A stretch of 64,000 nucleotides of DNA. Origin: Desarmillaria ectypa (taxonomy: Eukaryota > Basidiomycota > Agaricomycetes > Agaricales > Physalacriaceae). Where the stretch lies: assembly GCA_030407005.1 (NCBI GenBank), contig JAUDYN010000007.1, positions 682,001 through 746,000 of the forward strand, read 5' to 3'. Of this stretch, positions 1 to 14,200 are shown one piece after another. The notes under the pieces are model-generated. The model was not told where the DNA came from. It saw nothing but the letters and a program-made list of their open reading frames with translations, and did not search any database. A program made the translations under genes and the position numbers. Position 1 is the stretch's first letter, and every line of letters starts with the position of its first letter.

Positions 1-1413
1 TCATTACAACACATCCCAACTGCTTGGACTAGGCAGAAAATCCCCGACTTCATACGTCCGCGCAGCCGCAGTTACCGTCCTTATTGCAGACCAAATCACG
101 GCCTACAGGCCGTACACATTTTTTGCTGCTGCAGCGTATTGTCAACCCAGTACTATTTCTAATTGGGACTGTGGATGTGAGTATCATTTGTGGCCTCTGT
201 TTATTCTTTTTATTGATTCAGAACTTAGCTCTTTGCGCAGGAAATTCGGATTTCATCCCTATCAAGTCTGGCGGAGACGGGGGCGACGTACAATTCTGTG
301 CGTAAGGCTTGTTAACCCCAATTACATCTGAACTTACTTCACACTCAGGGTATGTTGGGTATTCGCCATCGCCATCAGTGCGTTGTCTACCTGTGCTGAC
401 ACTCGTCTATGTTGCGAACTCAATGCGCGGTGAATAGATGGTGATCGTCGCTCATCAAGGCACTGTTGTCACTGAGATGTTTACGCTCTATTTTTATCAT
501 GAACCTTTCTCTTATCCTCTTCCAGCAAATCTCTGCTTACAGACGCTGACTTTGTGCCCACCAATTTGGACTCCGACCTTTTCCCGGGGCTCAGTTCTGA
601 TATTAAAGTTCACGGCGGATTCAAGGAGACCCAGGAAAAGTCAGTTGGCCCCTTAGATACGTTCTCATGTTTACTGATACCTTTAGCTCGATTTAGATCT
701 GCGGAAGATATCTTACAAGCTGTGACAACCGCTTTGTCCGATCACAACGCCAACAGCGTGACTCTTGTCGGACATTCCCTAGGTTTGTTGTACGCCTGGT
801 TTCTGTCCTACGCTGAGTAGTCTGTCCCTTAGGTGGCGCACTGTCGCTCTTGGATGCTGTATATCTACCTCTCCGACTGACGAACGCAACTTTCAGGATG
901 ATCGGCTAGGGCATGCCTCGTGTACGTTCAAGTACCCTTTCTGGATCTTAATCTAAGTTTTCTTACGATGTCAGGTTGGAAATCAAGAATTTGCAGACTA
1001 CGTTGATTCTGTTCTAGGTGGGAACCTCGCGCGCATCAATAACAAGTGAGCCTGCATTTCGGATTTCTGACGGTATCAATCTAATAACGCTCTAGACAAG
1101 ATTTCATCCCGACGTTGCCAGGTTTGTAGATGCAACGATGACAGTTCATCCTAAGGCTGACAAAATTATATTCAGTGAGACTTCTGGGATTTCACCACCC
1201 TTCCGGAGAGATACATATCAACGACAACAATTGGAACTCTTGTTCAGGTACGCCAACATTTGACGGTTCGGGAGACATGTTGATATAAAGATTGCATGTT
1301 TAGGGCAAGAAAACCCCTCACACGAATGCACTGATGGTGCTGTCGAGACCATTTTCTCTAGCGATGTATTTGACCACAGCGGTCCCTATGATGGAATCAC
1401 GATTTGCTGTTGA
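1..1413 (+). pseudogene. Class-3 (fungal) triacylglycerol lipase, 5'-partial, with an in-frame stop
   Basis: This gene encodes a secreted-type alpha/beta-hydrolase that hydrolyses acylglycerols. It is split by many short introns and enters from the left edge. Visible family landmarks in order are the ITAYRPYTFFAAAAYC segment, the VIVAHQGT strand, the nucleophile elbow GHSLG (serine at about 775), the INNKQDFIPTLPG segment with the expected Asp, and GFHHPSGE with the expected His. It ends in HSGPYDGITICC and TGA at 1411-1413. In the exon after GHSLG the frame reads MIG, then TAG at 907-909, then GMPRV. Family members have Tyr at that place, as in YGMPRVGN. No alternative splice that I can see removes the TAG. 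The rest of the frame and all splice sites look intact, so this is a recent nonsense mutation or a sequencing error. The identity is secure; the pseudogene call is less so. Confidence 0.75.
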
Positions 1414-1715
1414 ATATTCTTATCTTCTCTGCCTCGGTATACAGGCTCTGGATGTTGGAGTATCAAATATCGCGCATCACAGAGCAGTTGACGCCGTGAT
1501 CATCGGTTGTCAGGCAAGGACTTGCTTTATTGCATCCTGTTGCTTCCATTAGTGTACACGGCGTGTAGATAAATAGGTAGCTGAACGACGACAACCCTCG
1601 CCTGTTTGCGAGGGTTCTCTGCTGAAATCCGGGTGAGCGCTGGAGAATTACCGCTCATTCTAACACTGGATACAATACAAAAAAATTGCTTGATTGTTCA
1701 AACACGATTATCAGG

Positions 1716-2808
1716 CTATGTGCGGCTGTAAGAGGGTAATTCCTCGTCAAAACCATTCCCGCTACCTGGGTAACCAAGTTTTCCAATAATTCCGTCAAGC
1801 TTCCATTGCCACTCGTTCCCTTCAGGCCATTTGACCAGCTCGCCGCCAAAGTTCACTTCAAAATCGCACACCCCCTCCACACCGATGGCCGCATAGACAT
1901 CGTGTTTGTGGCGGGGGAGATAGATGCCAGTGAACGCATCGGGAAGGCGAATACCGTTGTATGTGTAGAATAGGGCGCCAGTTTGAAACTCGAAGCCACA
2001 TCCTATCGTATCTCCAGATGAGATGCGCTGTAGGGCGCTGGTATAGTCACGGCCGCCAGTGGGATCTTCGAAAAACTTCCTGAAGTCGTCGAGATGTAGG
2101 CCTGCACTTAGGCGGTTCCACCCCGGTAGCCGCCATGCTGGATAAGGCTGACATGCAGTGCCTACAAAAGCGGGACTGTCAGCTCAAGTGTGGCGGTGAA
2201 GTATTTCAAGTACCCACCGACAGCAAGAAACCCTTCCATCCGGCGGATATGTATTTCGTAGTAGAGGCCTACTTTCCCGGGAGTTTCGTACAGTCCAGCC
2301 ATCACAGGAATGTTACTGAGGAGGCAGTAATCGCGACAATTCTTGTCAGTGCGTACTCTGATGACGGAAGGAACCTTGGAGTCGGGTTTGGCGTCAATAT
2401 TGTATATGATGCCAGAGAATCTAGAGCCAATGGGAGGAACTTCTATGCCCCAAGATCGGCAGCCATTGTTACTGATCTTGTCGACGACATAAGAAGGCAT
2501 AATTCTGGGCGGCTGCGCTGGATATTTATCACAAAATTCCTCTGCATCATCGTATTCACGTCCAGGAGCCTCGTTGTATAAACCATATTCATACTGTGTT
2601 ACAGATATGAGCAGAAATCTTGACCAATGAAATGTGGCACCGTACCGGAACTTCGGGAGCGGCAGACCATTGAGGAGGAGCCTGGGGCGGGTAAGTGCGT
2701 GAAGGTCTTTCTTTGCTATTTCTGAGGAAGGTAAACATTATAATTGAGAGTGGCACGCAATTGAGAATGGGAGTTGAGGTTAAGATGCGTTCCGCCGTCG
2801 CAGGCCAT
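1716..2808 (-). CDS. SPRY-domain protein (SSH4/RanBPM-like SPRY)
   Basis: The protein consists mainly of one SPRY fold, an interaction domain found in the endosomal ubiquitin-ligase adaptor Ssh4 and in RanBPM. The C-terminal exon contains the typical run PYPAWRLPGWNRLSAGLHLDD, then SGDTIGCGFEFQTGALFYTYNG, and the strand GVCDFEVNFGG. The upstream exon carries the lead-in YYEIHIRRMEGFLAVG. An intron at about 2149-2202 joins LAVG to TACQPYP in frame. The stop codon is at 1716-1718. The 5' end is less certain. The ATG at 2806-2808 joins the main frame only through a 35-nt intron (2722-2756), which is very short for this genome. Unlike Ssh4, I see no N-terminal transmembrane segment. It is transcribed divergently from RPC11, with about 100 bp between the two ATGs. 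Confidence 0.72.
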
Positions 2809-2908
2809 TAATAAGTAGTCGGCCCGGAAGTGGGCGATATGATCGATCACGTCATTGATCTGAATTTTTGCCCTTCAGTTCCACTGCCATCTCGACTCGC
2901 CGGCTGTG
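2809..2908. promoter_or_regulatory. Shared divergent promoter between the SPRY gene and RPC11
   Basis: Only 100 bp separate the two opposed start codons, so both promoters must lie here or overlap the 5' exons. I see no clear TATA box. Confidence 0.4.
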
Positions 2909-3437
2909 ATGCTGTTCTGCCCAACCTGTGCAAATCTCTTGGTAATTTCCTCAGAAAAAGGGTATAACAAATGGGCGTGCAATACCTGCCCATACGAGTT
3001 CCCAATAACGAAGCAGGTATGCACACCCATTCATCCCCTTCCATCGATTAATGTCGCCCTACAGATGACTTCAAGGACAAGACTCAAACGAAAAGAAATT
3101 GATGATGTTCTTGGGGGAGATCAAGCATGGGAGCATGCTGACGCAACACAAGGTGCTGTCTGTCTCCTAATCTGTGTACACCATGACTCCAATTTGGTAC
3201 AGCTTCGTGCGGTAAATGTAACAATGACAAGGCTTATTTCTATCAGCTGCAGATTCGTTCTGCGGACGAGCCTATGACTACCTGTGCGTCCACTACATCC
3301 TCATCTCGTGGTGTTTGTTTAATCTAACCGCATTTCTCTTGCAGTTTATCGGTGAAATTTACCTATACTTCAGGCGCTGCTAATACTGATTCTCTAGTAG
3401 ATGCACAGCTTGCACGCACCAATGGAGAGAAAACTGA
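2909..3437 (+). CDS. RPC11: DNA-directed RNA polymerase III subunit RPC11 (C11)
   Basis: RPC11 is a small zinc-ribbon subunit of RNA polymerase III needed for transcript cleavage, termination and re-initiation; its C-terminal half resembles TFIIS. Five exons can be joined. Exon 1 starts MLFCPTCANLL and contains WACNTCPY, the first zinc ribbon. Exon 2 holds the family motif EIDDVLGGDQAWEHAD. Exon 3 holds CGKCNNDKAYFYQLQIRSAD, the catalytic-loop ribbon with the RSADEPMTT signature. The last exon gives CTACTHQWREN and TGA at 3435-3437. Introns have ordinary GT-AG ends and are about 50 nt long. The product is about 110 residues, as expected for this subunit. The ATG at 2909 is chosen because MLFCPTC is the conserved N-terminus. 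Confidence 0.93.
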
Positions 3438-3968
3438 TCGATGATGGGCACGGCGACATCTACGGATAGATTACGATCCTTGCGATATCGGTATAGGCAC
3501 TTTTCGTTCACGGCGAGACTGCCTTTTCAAGAATGCAAATATATCAAGATATATTGGTGCTGAACTCTTCCGTGGGTGTGTTTACAGCCTCACTACCACA
3601 TCTATGTTCAGATAAGGTTCACATCAAATCACTTCTGGCCATAATTGTCACGGTCTTCGTGGACCTTGCACTGCCAGACACCCGCTAGGGAAACGGTTGT
3701 GCCTCATCGATAACTTGTGTAATCCAGCTGCATCTGAGGGCGACAGCGAGTGTAGTATGTACTTGTCTCGATACTCACAGGAGTCATGGCATTATGTTGA
3801 TTGAGGCCTACCTAAACGACTATATACTTTGAATTCATTTGTTCAGTCTTCCATTAAAATCATTTTTTGCTTCAACGCCCGAGATGCAGAAAGTTCGGGT
3901 ACGCAGTCCACGTGATTGTTGTCTAACGCGGAATCCGCACCGGATTTCAATCTTTACCACCGTCACTC
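3438..3968. other. Intergenic, no gene seen
   Basis: There are 531 bp between the RPC11 stop and the tubulin cofactor start. Frames are broken and I found no repeat or RNA gene. It presumably holds the 3' UTR of RPC11 and the promoter of the next gene. Confidence 0.5.
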
Positions 3969-4879
3969 ATGTCCTCAGGTGTCGTGAACGTATTTGTGGT
4001 CTCTCCCGATACTCGATCTGAGAGACGCCTCGAGCTCCACACGACAATCGGGCAATTGAAGGTCAGATGATGATTACTACCGGAGGGAGAAAGTTGTTGA
4101 CATTGTGCTAGGGCAAACTGGAACTGATTACGGGCATTCCGGTTGCAAATCAGTCTATATCATTGTTAAATTCAGATAGCGACCCTACGATCATTGCACA
4201 GTTGTCCGATGATAGCAAACCGCTGGGTTTTTACGGCGTTAGAAGCCTGCAAGTACTGAAAGTATGCGCGTCCCTGTCGCATTTATTGTCGCGGTGGGAT
4301 TGATTGCGTCAGGTAGATGATTTGGACCCTTCAACATCATTTACGGGGCAATTAACAGACACTTCACAAGTGGAAAAGTTCGAGTTAACGGAAGCAGAGT
4401 ACGCGGCGCGACCAGGTAAGATGCAACAAATTGCAGTGATATGCCGTACTCATCAAAACGCGTCAGATACTGTATTGGCATATAAGCAACGCCACCAAGT
4501 GGGTAGATTTGCACCCAAGGACGAAGCCAAAATACGGCCCACTCCCGAAATCAAGATTCCGGTAGGCTCTCGATGCGAAGTTGAATCTTCGGAACCTGGG
4601 TTCAGCAAGCGAGGGACTGTACGTTTCGTTGGACTAACGAAATTTGGATCTGGTAAAGGTGTATGGGTAGGAGTAGAATATGATGAACCTTTTGGTAAGA
4701 ATGATGGGTCGTAAGTCGTTCTTCACAGTGTCCTTCATACAGGTACTGAAAATATTCTCAGAGTACAAGGGGAAAGATATTTTGAATGCCGGCCAAAGTA
4801 CGGTGCCTTTGTCCGACCAGAGAAGGTAAAAGTTGGTGATTTCCCTCCCGAGGACATCGACCTTGATGAAGAAATGTGA
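3969..4879 (+). CDS. ALF1: Tubulin-folding cofactor B (Alf1/TBCB), CAP-Gly protein
   Basis: Cofactor B binds alpha-tubulin and, with cofactor E, passes it along the tubulin heterodimer assembly pathway in the cytosol. The N-terminal exons ([20 protein letters not shown], then [10 protein letters not shown] and SLQVLKVDDLDPS) form the ubiquitin-like domain of this family. The C-terminal exons carry a CAP-Gly domain: [20 protein letters not shown], then [25 protein letters not shown], then [20 protein letters not shown]. The GKNDGS motif is the classic CAP-Gly signature for binding C-terminal EEY/F tails. The protein ends DLDEEM with TGA at 4877-4879. Five exons join in frame through short GT-AG introns. 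The start at 3969 is the first ATG giving the Ubl domain. The order Ubl then CAP-Gly separates it from cofactor E. Confidence 0.9.
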
Positions 4880-5138
4880 ATGTATCCATTATAAGAATAA
4901 TATTATGTTATCGGCGCCCCGTCGTGCTAATAGTGGTCTCGATCTGTCTCTTGTCTGTCTCTACTTCGCCTGCGGTGCTCGAGACGGGTAGTAACTTCCA
5001 GAAACAGCGGGAAGGGGACCCCACGTGTTTTTCTTTGTGTTTATTTGCCAGCGACACTAACGTGTGGACGCGCGTCCCCACCTCTTTCCTCTATAACGTT
5101 CACCTGTCCCACTATTTCTTTACTCAGATTCTATCATA

Positions 5139-8104
<2,966 letters not shown>

Positions 8105-8370
8105 GAAAGAAGGACTAAATCAAATCTTTCACCCTTTGTTTTTTGTACGTTCTATGAGAGATGAATGCTTAGACGATCCAATACTTCAATAATTGCGCGT
8201 TACATGTACTTTATGAGTAATGCATTGCCGTGGAGATTGCCACGTGGAACTCACTCTGCGTAGTACTATTCCCAAATTACTGCAATCCTGAACGCGGTGT
8301 AGGGCTCCCCCAAGAAATTGGGCAAAGCAGAGCAGCGGACGAATTCCTTCTTGGAACCGCAACAACGGAA

Positions 8371-10198
8371 ATGTCGACGAAGCTCTCACCACCGTTGTCG
8401 AAGCCGTCACTTGTCAAGAGGCTCTCAGGATTTGCAACGACACCGCTAACGCCTGTAAAGAAATCGCTTCATGACAACATCGAGTTCGTACCGTTTCATT
8501 ACGGTGCTTGGGTGGTATGCTGAAATGAGCGTCGTACAGCTTCGTTCCGGCCTCGATACCGGCGCAACGGAGGCTGGAAATGCTGGCAGTGGCCATCTGG
8601 TCCATTCTGATAGTCGGGTGCTGCACGCTGTTCATCTTCCTGTGGTACGTTGTCGTTCGTATCGCATTTTAGGTTGACGGAGCTGATGGCGAACCAGTTC
8701 CTTTCCTCCGTTGTGGCCCCTCGTTACTTGTTATACGATATGGGTGCATTACCTGGACAAGTCGCCTGAGCACGGAGGGCGGGTCTGGCACTGGTACCGC
8801 CGGTGTGCGTGGTGGAGGTATTTCGTGGCATACTATCCTATTACGTGAGGCGACACTCCCTATTCAGTTTTCGGGCCTACGTTGACACTTTCCAGATGCT
8901 TGAAGGTCGGTCCGTCGTTGACGAGAAAATGCGGCCCCAGTGACCATTGCATCGTATTAGGAGGCAGACTTGCCGTCAAGTCGAACTTATGTTTTTGGTT
9001 ACCATCCTCATGGTATGTCGACATACTCACTACAAATGTTTAAATTTCCTCAAACAGATTACGAACAGGTATCATTGGCATGTACGTCTGTGGTTCAGCT
9101 TTGGTTTGTTTTACATTCCCACTAAGCTCAAAGTCATCTCCAGGGGGGCTTTTGCAAACTTCGGTACCGATGGTAGGTTATCTCAATCAATCACATTGTT
9201 TCAATTTTTTCATTCGATCAACATGCAGTGACTAATTTCTCGAAGCTTTTCCCTGGGATTACAACACATCTCCTCACCCTTTCGAGCAACTTCAAGCTTC
9301 CATTATATAGGGATTTGATGATACATTTGGGAATGGGGAGCGTGAGCAAGAGGTCCTGCAGTAACATCCTACAGAGCGGGCCGGGACAGTCTATCACTAT
9401 CGTTGTCGGAGGGGCCGCAGAGAGTCTGAGCGCTCATCCAGGAACCGCCGATTTGACTCTTCGTAAACGGTACGTTATCTTACCGTTATCGTTGCTACCT
9501 GCTTTTTTTTCAAATCACCCATAGACTAGGGTTCATCAAGATTGCTATCCAGGAAGGGTCAGTCCCTTTTCCACCTTTTAATCTACGTTTAGTTTATTCG
9601 TTCATAAAGAGCGGACCTCGTACCGGTGTTCTCCTTCGGAGAAAACGATGTAGGTTTTATTTTCCCATGAAAATAATGAGCAACTGAAAAAAATACAATA
9701 AATCCATCAGATTTTCTCGCAAATGCCCAACGAGAAGGGAACTGCTATCTACATGTTCCAAAAGAAGTTTCAGGCAATCTTTGGCTTTACTTTGCCGCTG
9801 TTCCACGGAAGAGGGATACTCAACTGTCTGTTATCTGTTTCTTTCCCCCCGGCCGTCTCGATGACAAGTGATGCTTTAGATAACCTCGGACTACTCCCCT
9901 ATAGGCGGGGAATAACTGCCGTAGGCGAGTCTTTGAACCTGGATGTGGCGTGCTTCATTACAGTTTTTCTGACAAGTTTTTCCTCAGTCGGACGTCCCAT
10001 ACCCGTGAAGCGAGTTAATCAACCAGATATCGAGGAAGTTCGACGCATCCAGACACTTTACATCGCGGAACTGCAGCGGTACGCCCTTTCTTTCCCTGAG
10101 CTCTTAGCGATCGTTCTGAATGATGACGCAGAATTTGGGATACCCACAAGGATGAGTTTGCCAAGGCCAGGAAGCGGGAGTTGAATATTATTGATTAG
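8371..10198 (+). CDS. DGA1: Diacylglycerol O-acyltransferase type 2 (DGAT2/Dga1)
   Basis: DGAT2 makes triacylglycerol from diacylglycerol and acyl-CoA at the ER and lipid droplets. The N-terminus MSTKLSPPLSKPS leads to HDNIDFVPASIPAQRRLEML and a hydrophobic hairpin (AVAIWSILIVGCCTLFIFL). Family motifs follow: active-site YVFGYHPHG, GAFANFGTD, FPGIT, RSCSNIL, VVGGAAESL, LVPVFSFGEND, FHGRG and YRRGITAVVGRPIPV. It ends IWDTHKDEFAKARKRE...NIID with TAG at 10196-10198. Rebuilding needs about 13 exons. Intron 1 is 8484-8539 with donor GTTCGT; it is the only choice that keeps frame and restores FVP. The intron at 9925-9987 has a GC donor (GCGAGT) instead of GT. Both flanks then read through in the conserved frame, so the gene appears functional. 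Confidence 0.93.
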
Positions 10199-11230
10199 GA
10201 AACGTTTATTGAACGGCTTTTGGTTGTAACTCAAACATATTATTTCCAGTACAGCACTATTCTTCTACTTACTTGCAGGCAGGTAGCTGCGATGCGACAA
10301 CACACGTACATAACTTAGCTCTAGATCTAAATTCCTATCGGGCATTCGTCATCGGTAAACTTTCCCACGCATTGAAGGGTTTCTCAGGTTCATTTTTCCT
10401 CGCGTACCCGCGACTGGCCGCTGATTCTAGTGTTAATCCGCTGTTGTGCGGAGTTCACGGATAGTGGAGCCCAAGCGGTTAGCTTGGCGTGGGACGACCT
10501 CCGACGAGTCCGAACATTGACTGGCGAAATGCCAAGACACGGTATGTTTATCGACGAGAGATAAAGGACGACCCTGAGTTGCTATAGTGAACAAATCAAA
10601 AATTTAAGACCGCATCGATCAGTATCAGTATGCCTCAGCGACATGTTACCTGAAAATCAACGCGCACAATTTTCATGTGGGCAGGAAATTTTTAGGCCGA
10701 TAACTAGACGGGTAGCCCTCGAAACGACGGTTCAAATTGCCGCCCGTGTCATTCTTGAACCACAAGTCTGAATCAGAAAGTATGTAACCGTAGGCGATTC
10801 GATTGAGATCATTGAATGCATATGAACGAAACCGTCGGAGAATTAGCTCCACCCCCTAAATGGTAGAGACCAAACTAACGGTATCTTTCCTTGACATAAA
10901 CTTGAAGCATGGTAATGTCATAACCTTGGTATTGACATAGTCTAACGACGAAAGCGCTGTAATACATATTATTTCTCTATAAATCCACGATTCTAACGTC
11001 TTCGAGTAGACGGCCCAGGCAAAGAGTTTCAAGCTATTGATGCAGGTAAAATTTAAATATAAGTGCTTAAGAAAATGCGAATGAGCGTATAAATGTATAA
11101 CAATGCAAGATCTATTCTAAATGGCACAGCAGCCTAGTTATGAACTTAAACATTCAAAGGCACGTTAGGTTTCCGTCGCATCAAGCCGGGGCATAAGCAC
11201 TCACAATACAATTAAATGAACGCAGCGGGT
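10199..11230. other. Intergenic region with a hammerhead-like motif and AT-rich remainder
   Basis: This is 1,032 bp between the convergent DGAT2 and Pls-like genes. No convincing reading frame was seen. At 10483-10536 there is an imperfect hammerhead-ribozyme-like fold, described separately. The rest is moderately AT-rich and shows nothing I can name. Confidence 0.5.
10483..10536 (+). other. Hammerhead-ribozyme-like motif, imperfect
   Basis: CTTGGCGT (10483-10490) can pair with ATGCCAAG (10529-10536) over eight positions, one being G-U. This forms a stem III that places U16.1 opposite A15.1 after the GAA of the core. Between them lies CCGACGAG (10501-10508), close to the conserved CUGANGAG box. 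Two core positions deviate: C where U4 is required, and G at the cleavage position 17. Stem II is only about three pairs and stem I is poor. It is probably inactive or a chance match. An alternative local hairpin, CCAAGC with GCTTGG, competes for the same strand. Confidence 0.2.
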
Positions 11231-14200
11231 TCACCTTACTTCGGTTCGCTCCTTCGAGCTCCGCCACGATTTCCAGTTGTCGACCCGTCTCGCAGGCCAA
11301 CCGACGTATACGGCACCCGACTCGGCGACCTCGCCCGATGTCAAAAGCGTGTGCTCGCATAGCATGCTGCTATCCTCCATGGAAGCACCGGAAAGCAATC
11401 TGGAACCGCTTCGCATAGCACAACTGGGAAAAAAGATGGTGTGAGAGAATGTTCTACAGTACAAGTGAACCGAGCAACTCACCCATTACCGATTTTCAGG
11501 CTGTTAAGCGCGAAATTTCCTCTCGAGTTGATGTGCGCCACGACTGAGCAGTTGTCTAGGGTCACATCATCGCCAAGCTGTCGATAAATCGCCTTTAGTA
11601 AAGGTATTCCATGGAAAGAGAGGCCCTTACCTCAACCAGATCGGGTTCGGTCATCAAACCAGCTTTACCGCCGACGTATATGGCGCAGTTCTTGCCGATC
11701 TTAGCACCCAACGCCCGCAAATACCATACAAAGAAAACAGTTCCCGTCAGGGGGAGTAGTATTCCTCCATTTCCGTACCCCTTGTAAAGCGGGCGGGAAA
11801 GGACCAGGTGGAGTTGCCATCTCTGGCAGTAGCTGCTCTTGTCCCATTCGAATTTTCCCGCGTGACGGCGTCCGATGACAATCCATTTGGTCAAGATTAC
11901 CCATAGAATGGCGGCCAGAGCTTGAAGGTTGAGCACGACAGTGAAACTGAGAGCAATAAGGCCATACAGTACAACAACACGGTACCAGACGGGGCTGAAG
12001 AAGCGGGTCTCCGGGAAATGAATGTGCAACTGTCGAAGGATCTGAGCTGCTGCAACGGCGCTGATCGACCAGAAAGCGGCAGAACATGAAGCAACGACGA
12101 CGTTGATGCACAGGAGGATAGAGTAAGGAAAGACAAAGTAATCTGCTTGACGTTTGTAGAAGGCCTTGCCAAACGGTGTTGTCGTGTCGCTAGTTGGATC
12201 GGGGTCCTTCGAACCTTTGTTGAAGCAGATGGCTTGACCACGATCTTGATTTGAGATCAGCACAGGAAAACGCACATAGATATGTATGACATACCGCTAC
12301 CCATCCATGTTGAGCGCTCCTCGTAGAAAGCGTTTCGTGTGGTCATAGTACCCGATCCCAAGACGGCGCGCCGGCCCACCCGTACGCCGGGGAGAAGGAC
12401 AACTCGGTCGGCGATCATAGCTTTGCAAGATCAAGTGAGTTTTTAGGGTGAGATAGCATACTAATTTCACTTACCACCATCACCAATGACTACCTTCTCA
12501 GATGAATTTGCATCCGTAGTGAAGACCTCAGAACGCGACCCAAAGACGACATCGTTACCAATTTCCAACAGTTCCGGTTCGAGACAGTACATCCCAGATC
12601 CGGGCCAGTAGATTCGACGACCGACCTTGGCGCCCATCGCACGGTATACGAACTATATCAAATAGAGGACGTAAGTCAGGATAATTCTAAACGCATAAAT
12701 TTGATGACTTACAGAAACAACCTCATAATGAGTGCCCAAAATAGAGAAGGCGTTCCTTAGATGATCTTGAGACAGGAGCACAGAGTTGATGTATCGGCGA
12801 AGCAAAATCAGCTGCGACGCATCTTCTGCTTTGCAGGGCCTATTGAGACCAAATATGCGTTTCACGATGATCGAGAGAACCAGGTGAAGTAGTGGAGTGC
12901 AGACGGCCCTGACAATTCTTGACACCGCGTGATAGAGTACTCGATCGGATGTAGCAAACCAATAGATCACGGAGACGAGAGCGTTACCACGAGGTTGAAT
13001 AAAGGTAGTCTCTTGTAACATCAAATAGATGCACGCGAACCAGGGTATATCTTGTAATGAAAACAGGACGATCAGTTAAAGAACGATAAGGCTAGTCGAT
13101 GATGCGCCTACAGGATGTGAAAAGCACCAAACCAATAATGGGATAGGCGACGAAAACTTTCAAGAATCGGTGTGGTTCCCGGAGAGAAGTCCTATTCAAT
13201 GCTGCATACTCCGGTGGAGAAGGAGCTTCGTTGCTGGACGAATGAGGACCATAGACGGCGCCCTCTGGAATGCGAGCCCCGGGTGCCACTTGCGTGTAAG
13301 TATTGACGACGGCGTTCTTCCCAACAACTATGTTGTCGAGACGGAATTGTCCATCCCTCTCGACACAGAACCCACGAATGAGAGCAGTGTCGAGACGACA
13401 ACCGTCCTCTAGTCTGATAAGGTCGTACTCGCTGAGCTTCGCCTTGTGCGCTATGTGGACGTTCTTGCCTATGTGGGCACCCAGAAGACGGAAGTAGAGC
13501 TTCTCTAGGGCTGGGTGCGCAGCGAATACACCACGACCGGCCGTCCGCAGGCTCTGGTTCACAAGCCACCAACGCAAATAGTATGATGACCACCTACTCA
13601 TCGGTCAGAGATGACCCGTAGTGAACAAACGATGCACTCACATCTTATAAGTCCCACGTTTATACTTTCCAATGACGATCCACTTGAATGCTATCGCAGC
13701 AATTGGTGCTACGAGTCGTGTCGCCAACCGAGCTGCAGTGATACAGCATAGTAGGACGCCCATACGTTCCCAGAAGCTATCGTCAATATATCTAGCGAGG
13801 TGGGACATAGTGTACAACAAAAGTGTCCCTAATATATCGTGAGAGATAGCTTAAAGCTGAACTGCGAGTTACTCACAAGTCAAAGCGGTTTTGAAAGGAT
13901 AGAAAAACACGAATGGGAAGACCTGAACCAAGATGGAAAGCGGGTGACTTTGCCCACGATATCCTTTAGGCGATTCCGTGTCATCCTGCTCGCCATAGCT
14001 CAGTGTTGAATCTGAAGGTGTGTTGAGTATCGATTTGTAAGGGAGAGACATCATAGAAGTAGCATTAGACATGCTATGCTCTTGTTGACTCTCGATTAGC
14101 CCTGCGATCCCAGAAACAGTGCTGTTAGTGAAAATCGCAGAAATGGGTACGCTTGCGCCTGTGGCCTTCCGAATGAAGTAGGATAACTTCCCAAGAAGAA

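Noticed and set aside
13170..13497. Plus-strand frames within the Pls-like gene
   Set aside because: They lie opposite beta-helix exons and have no supporting features.
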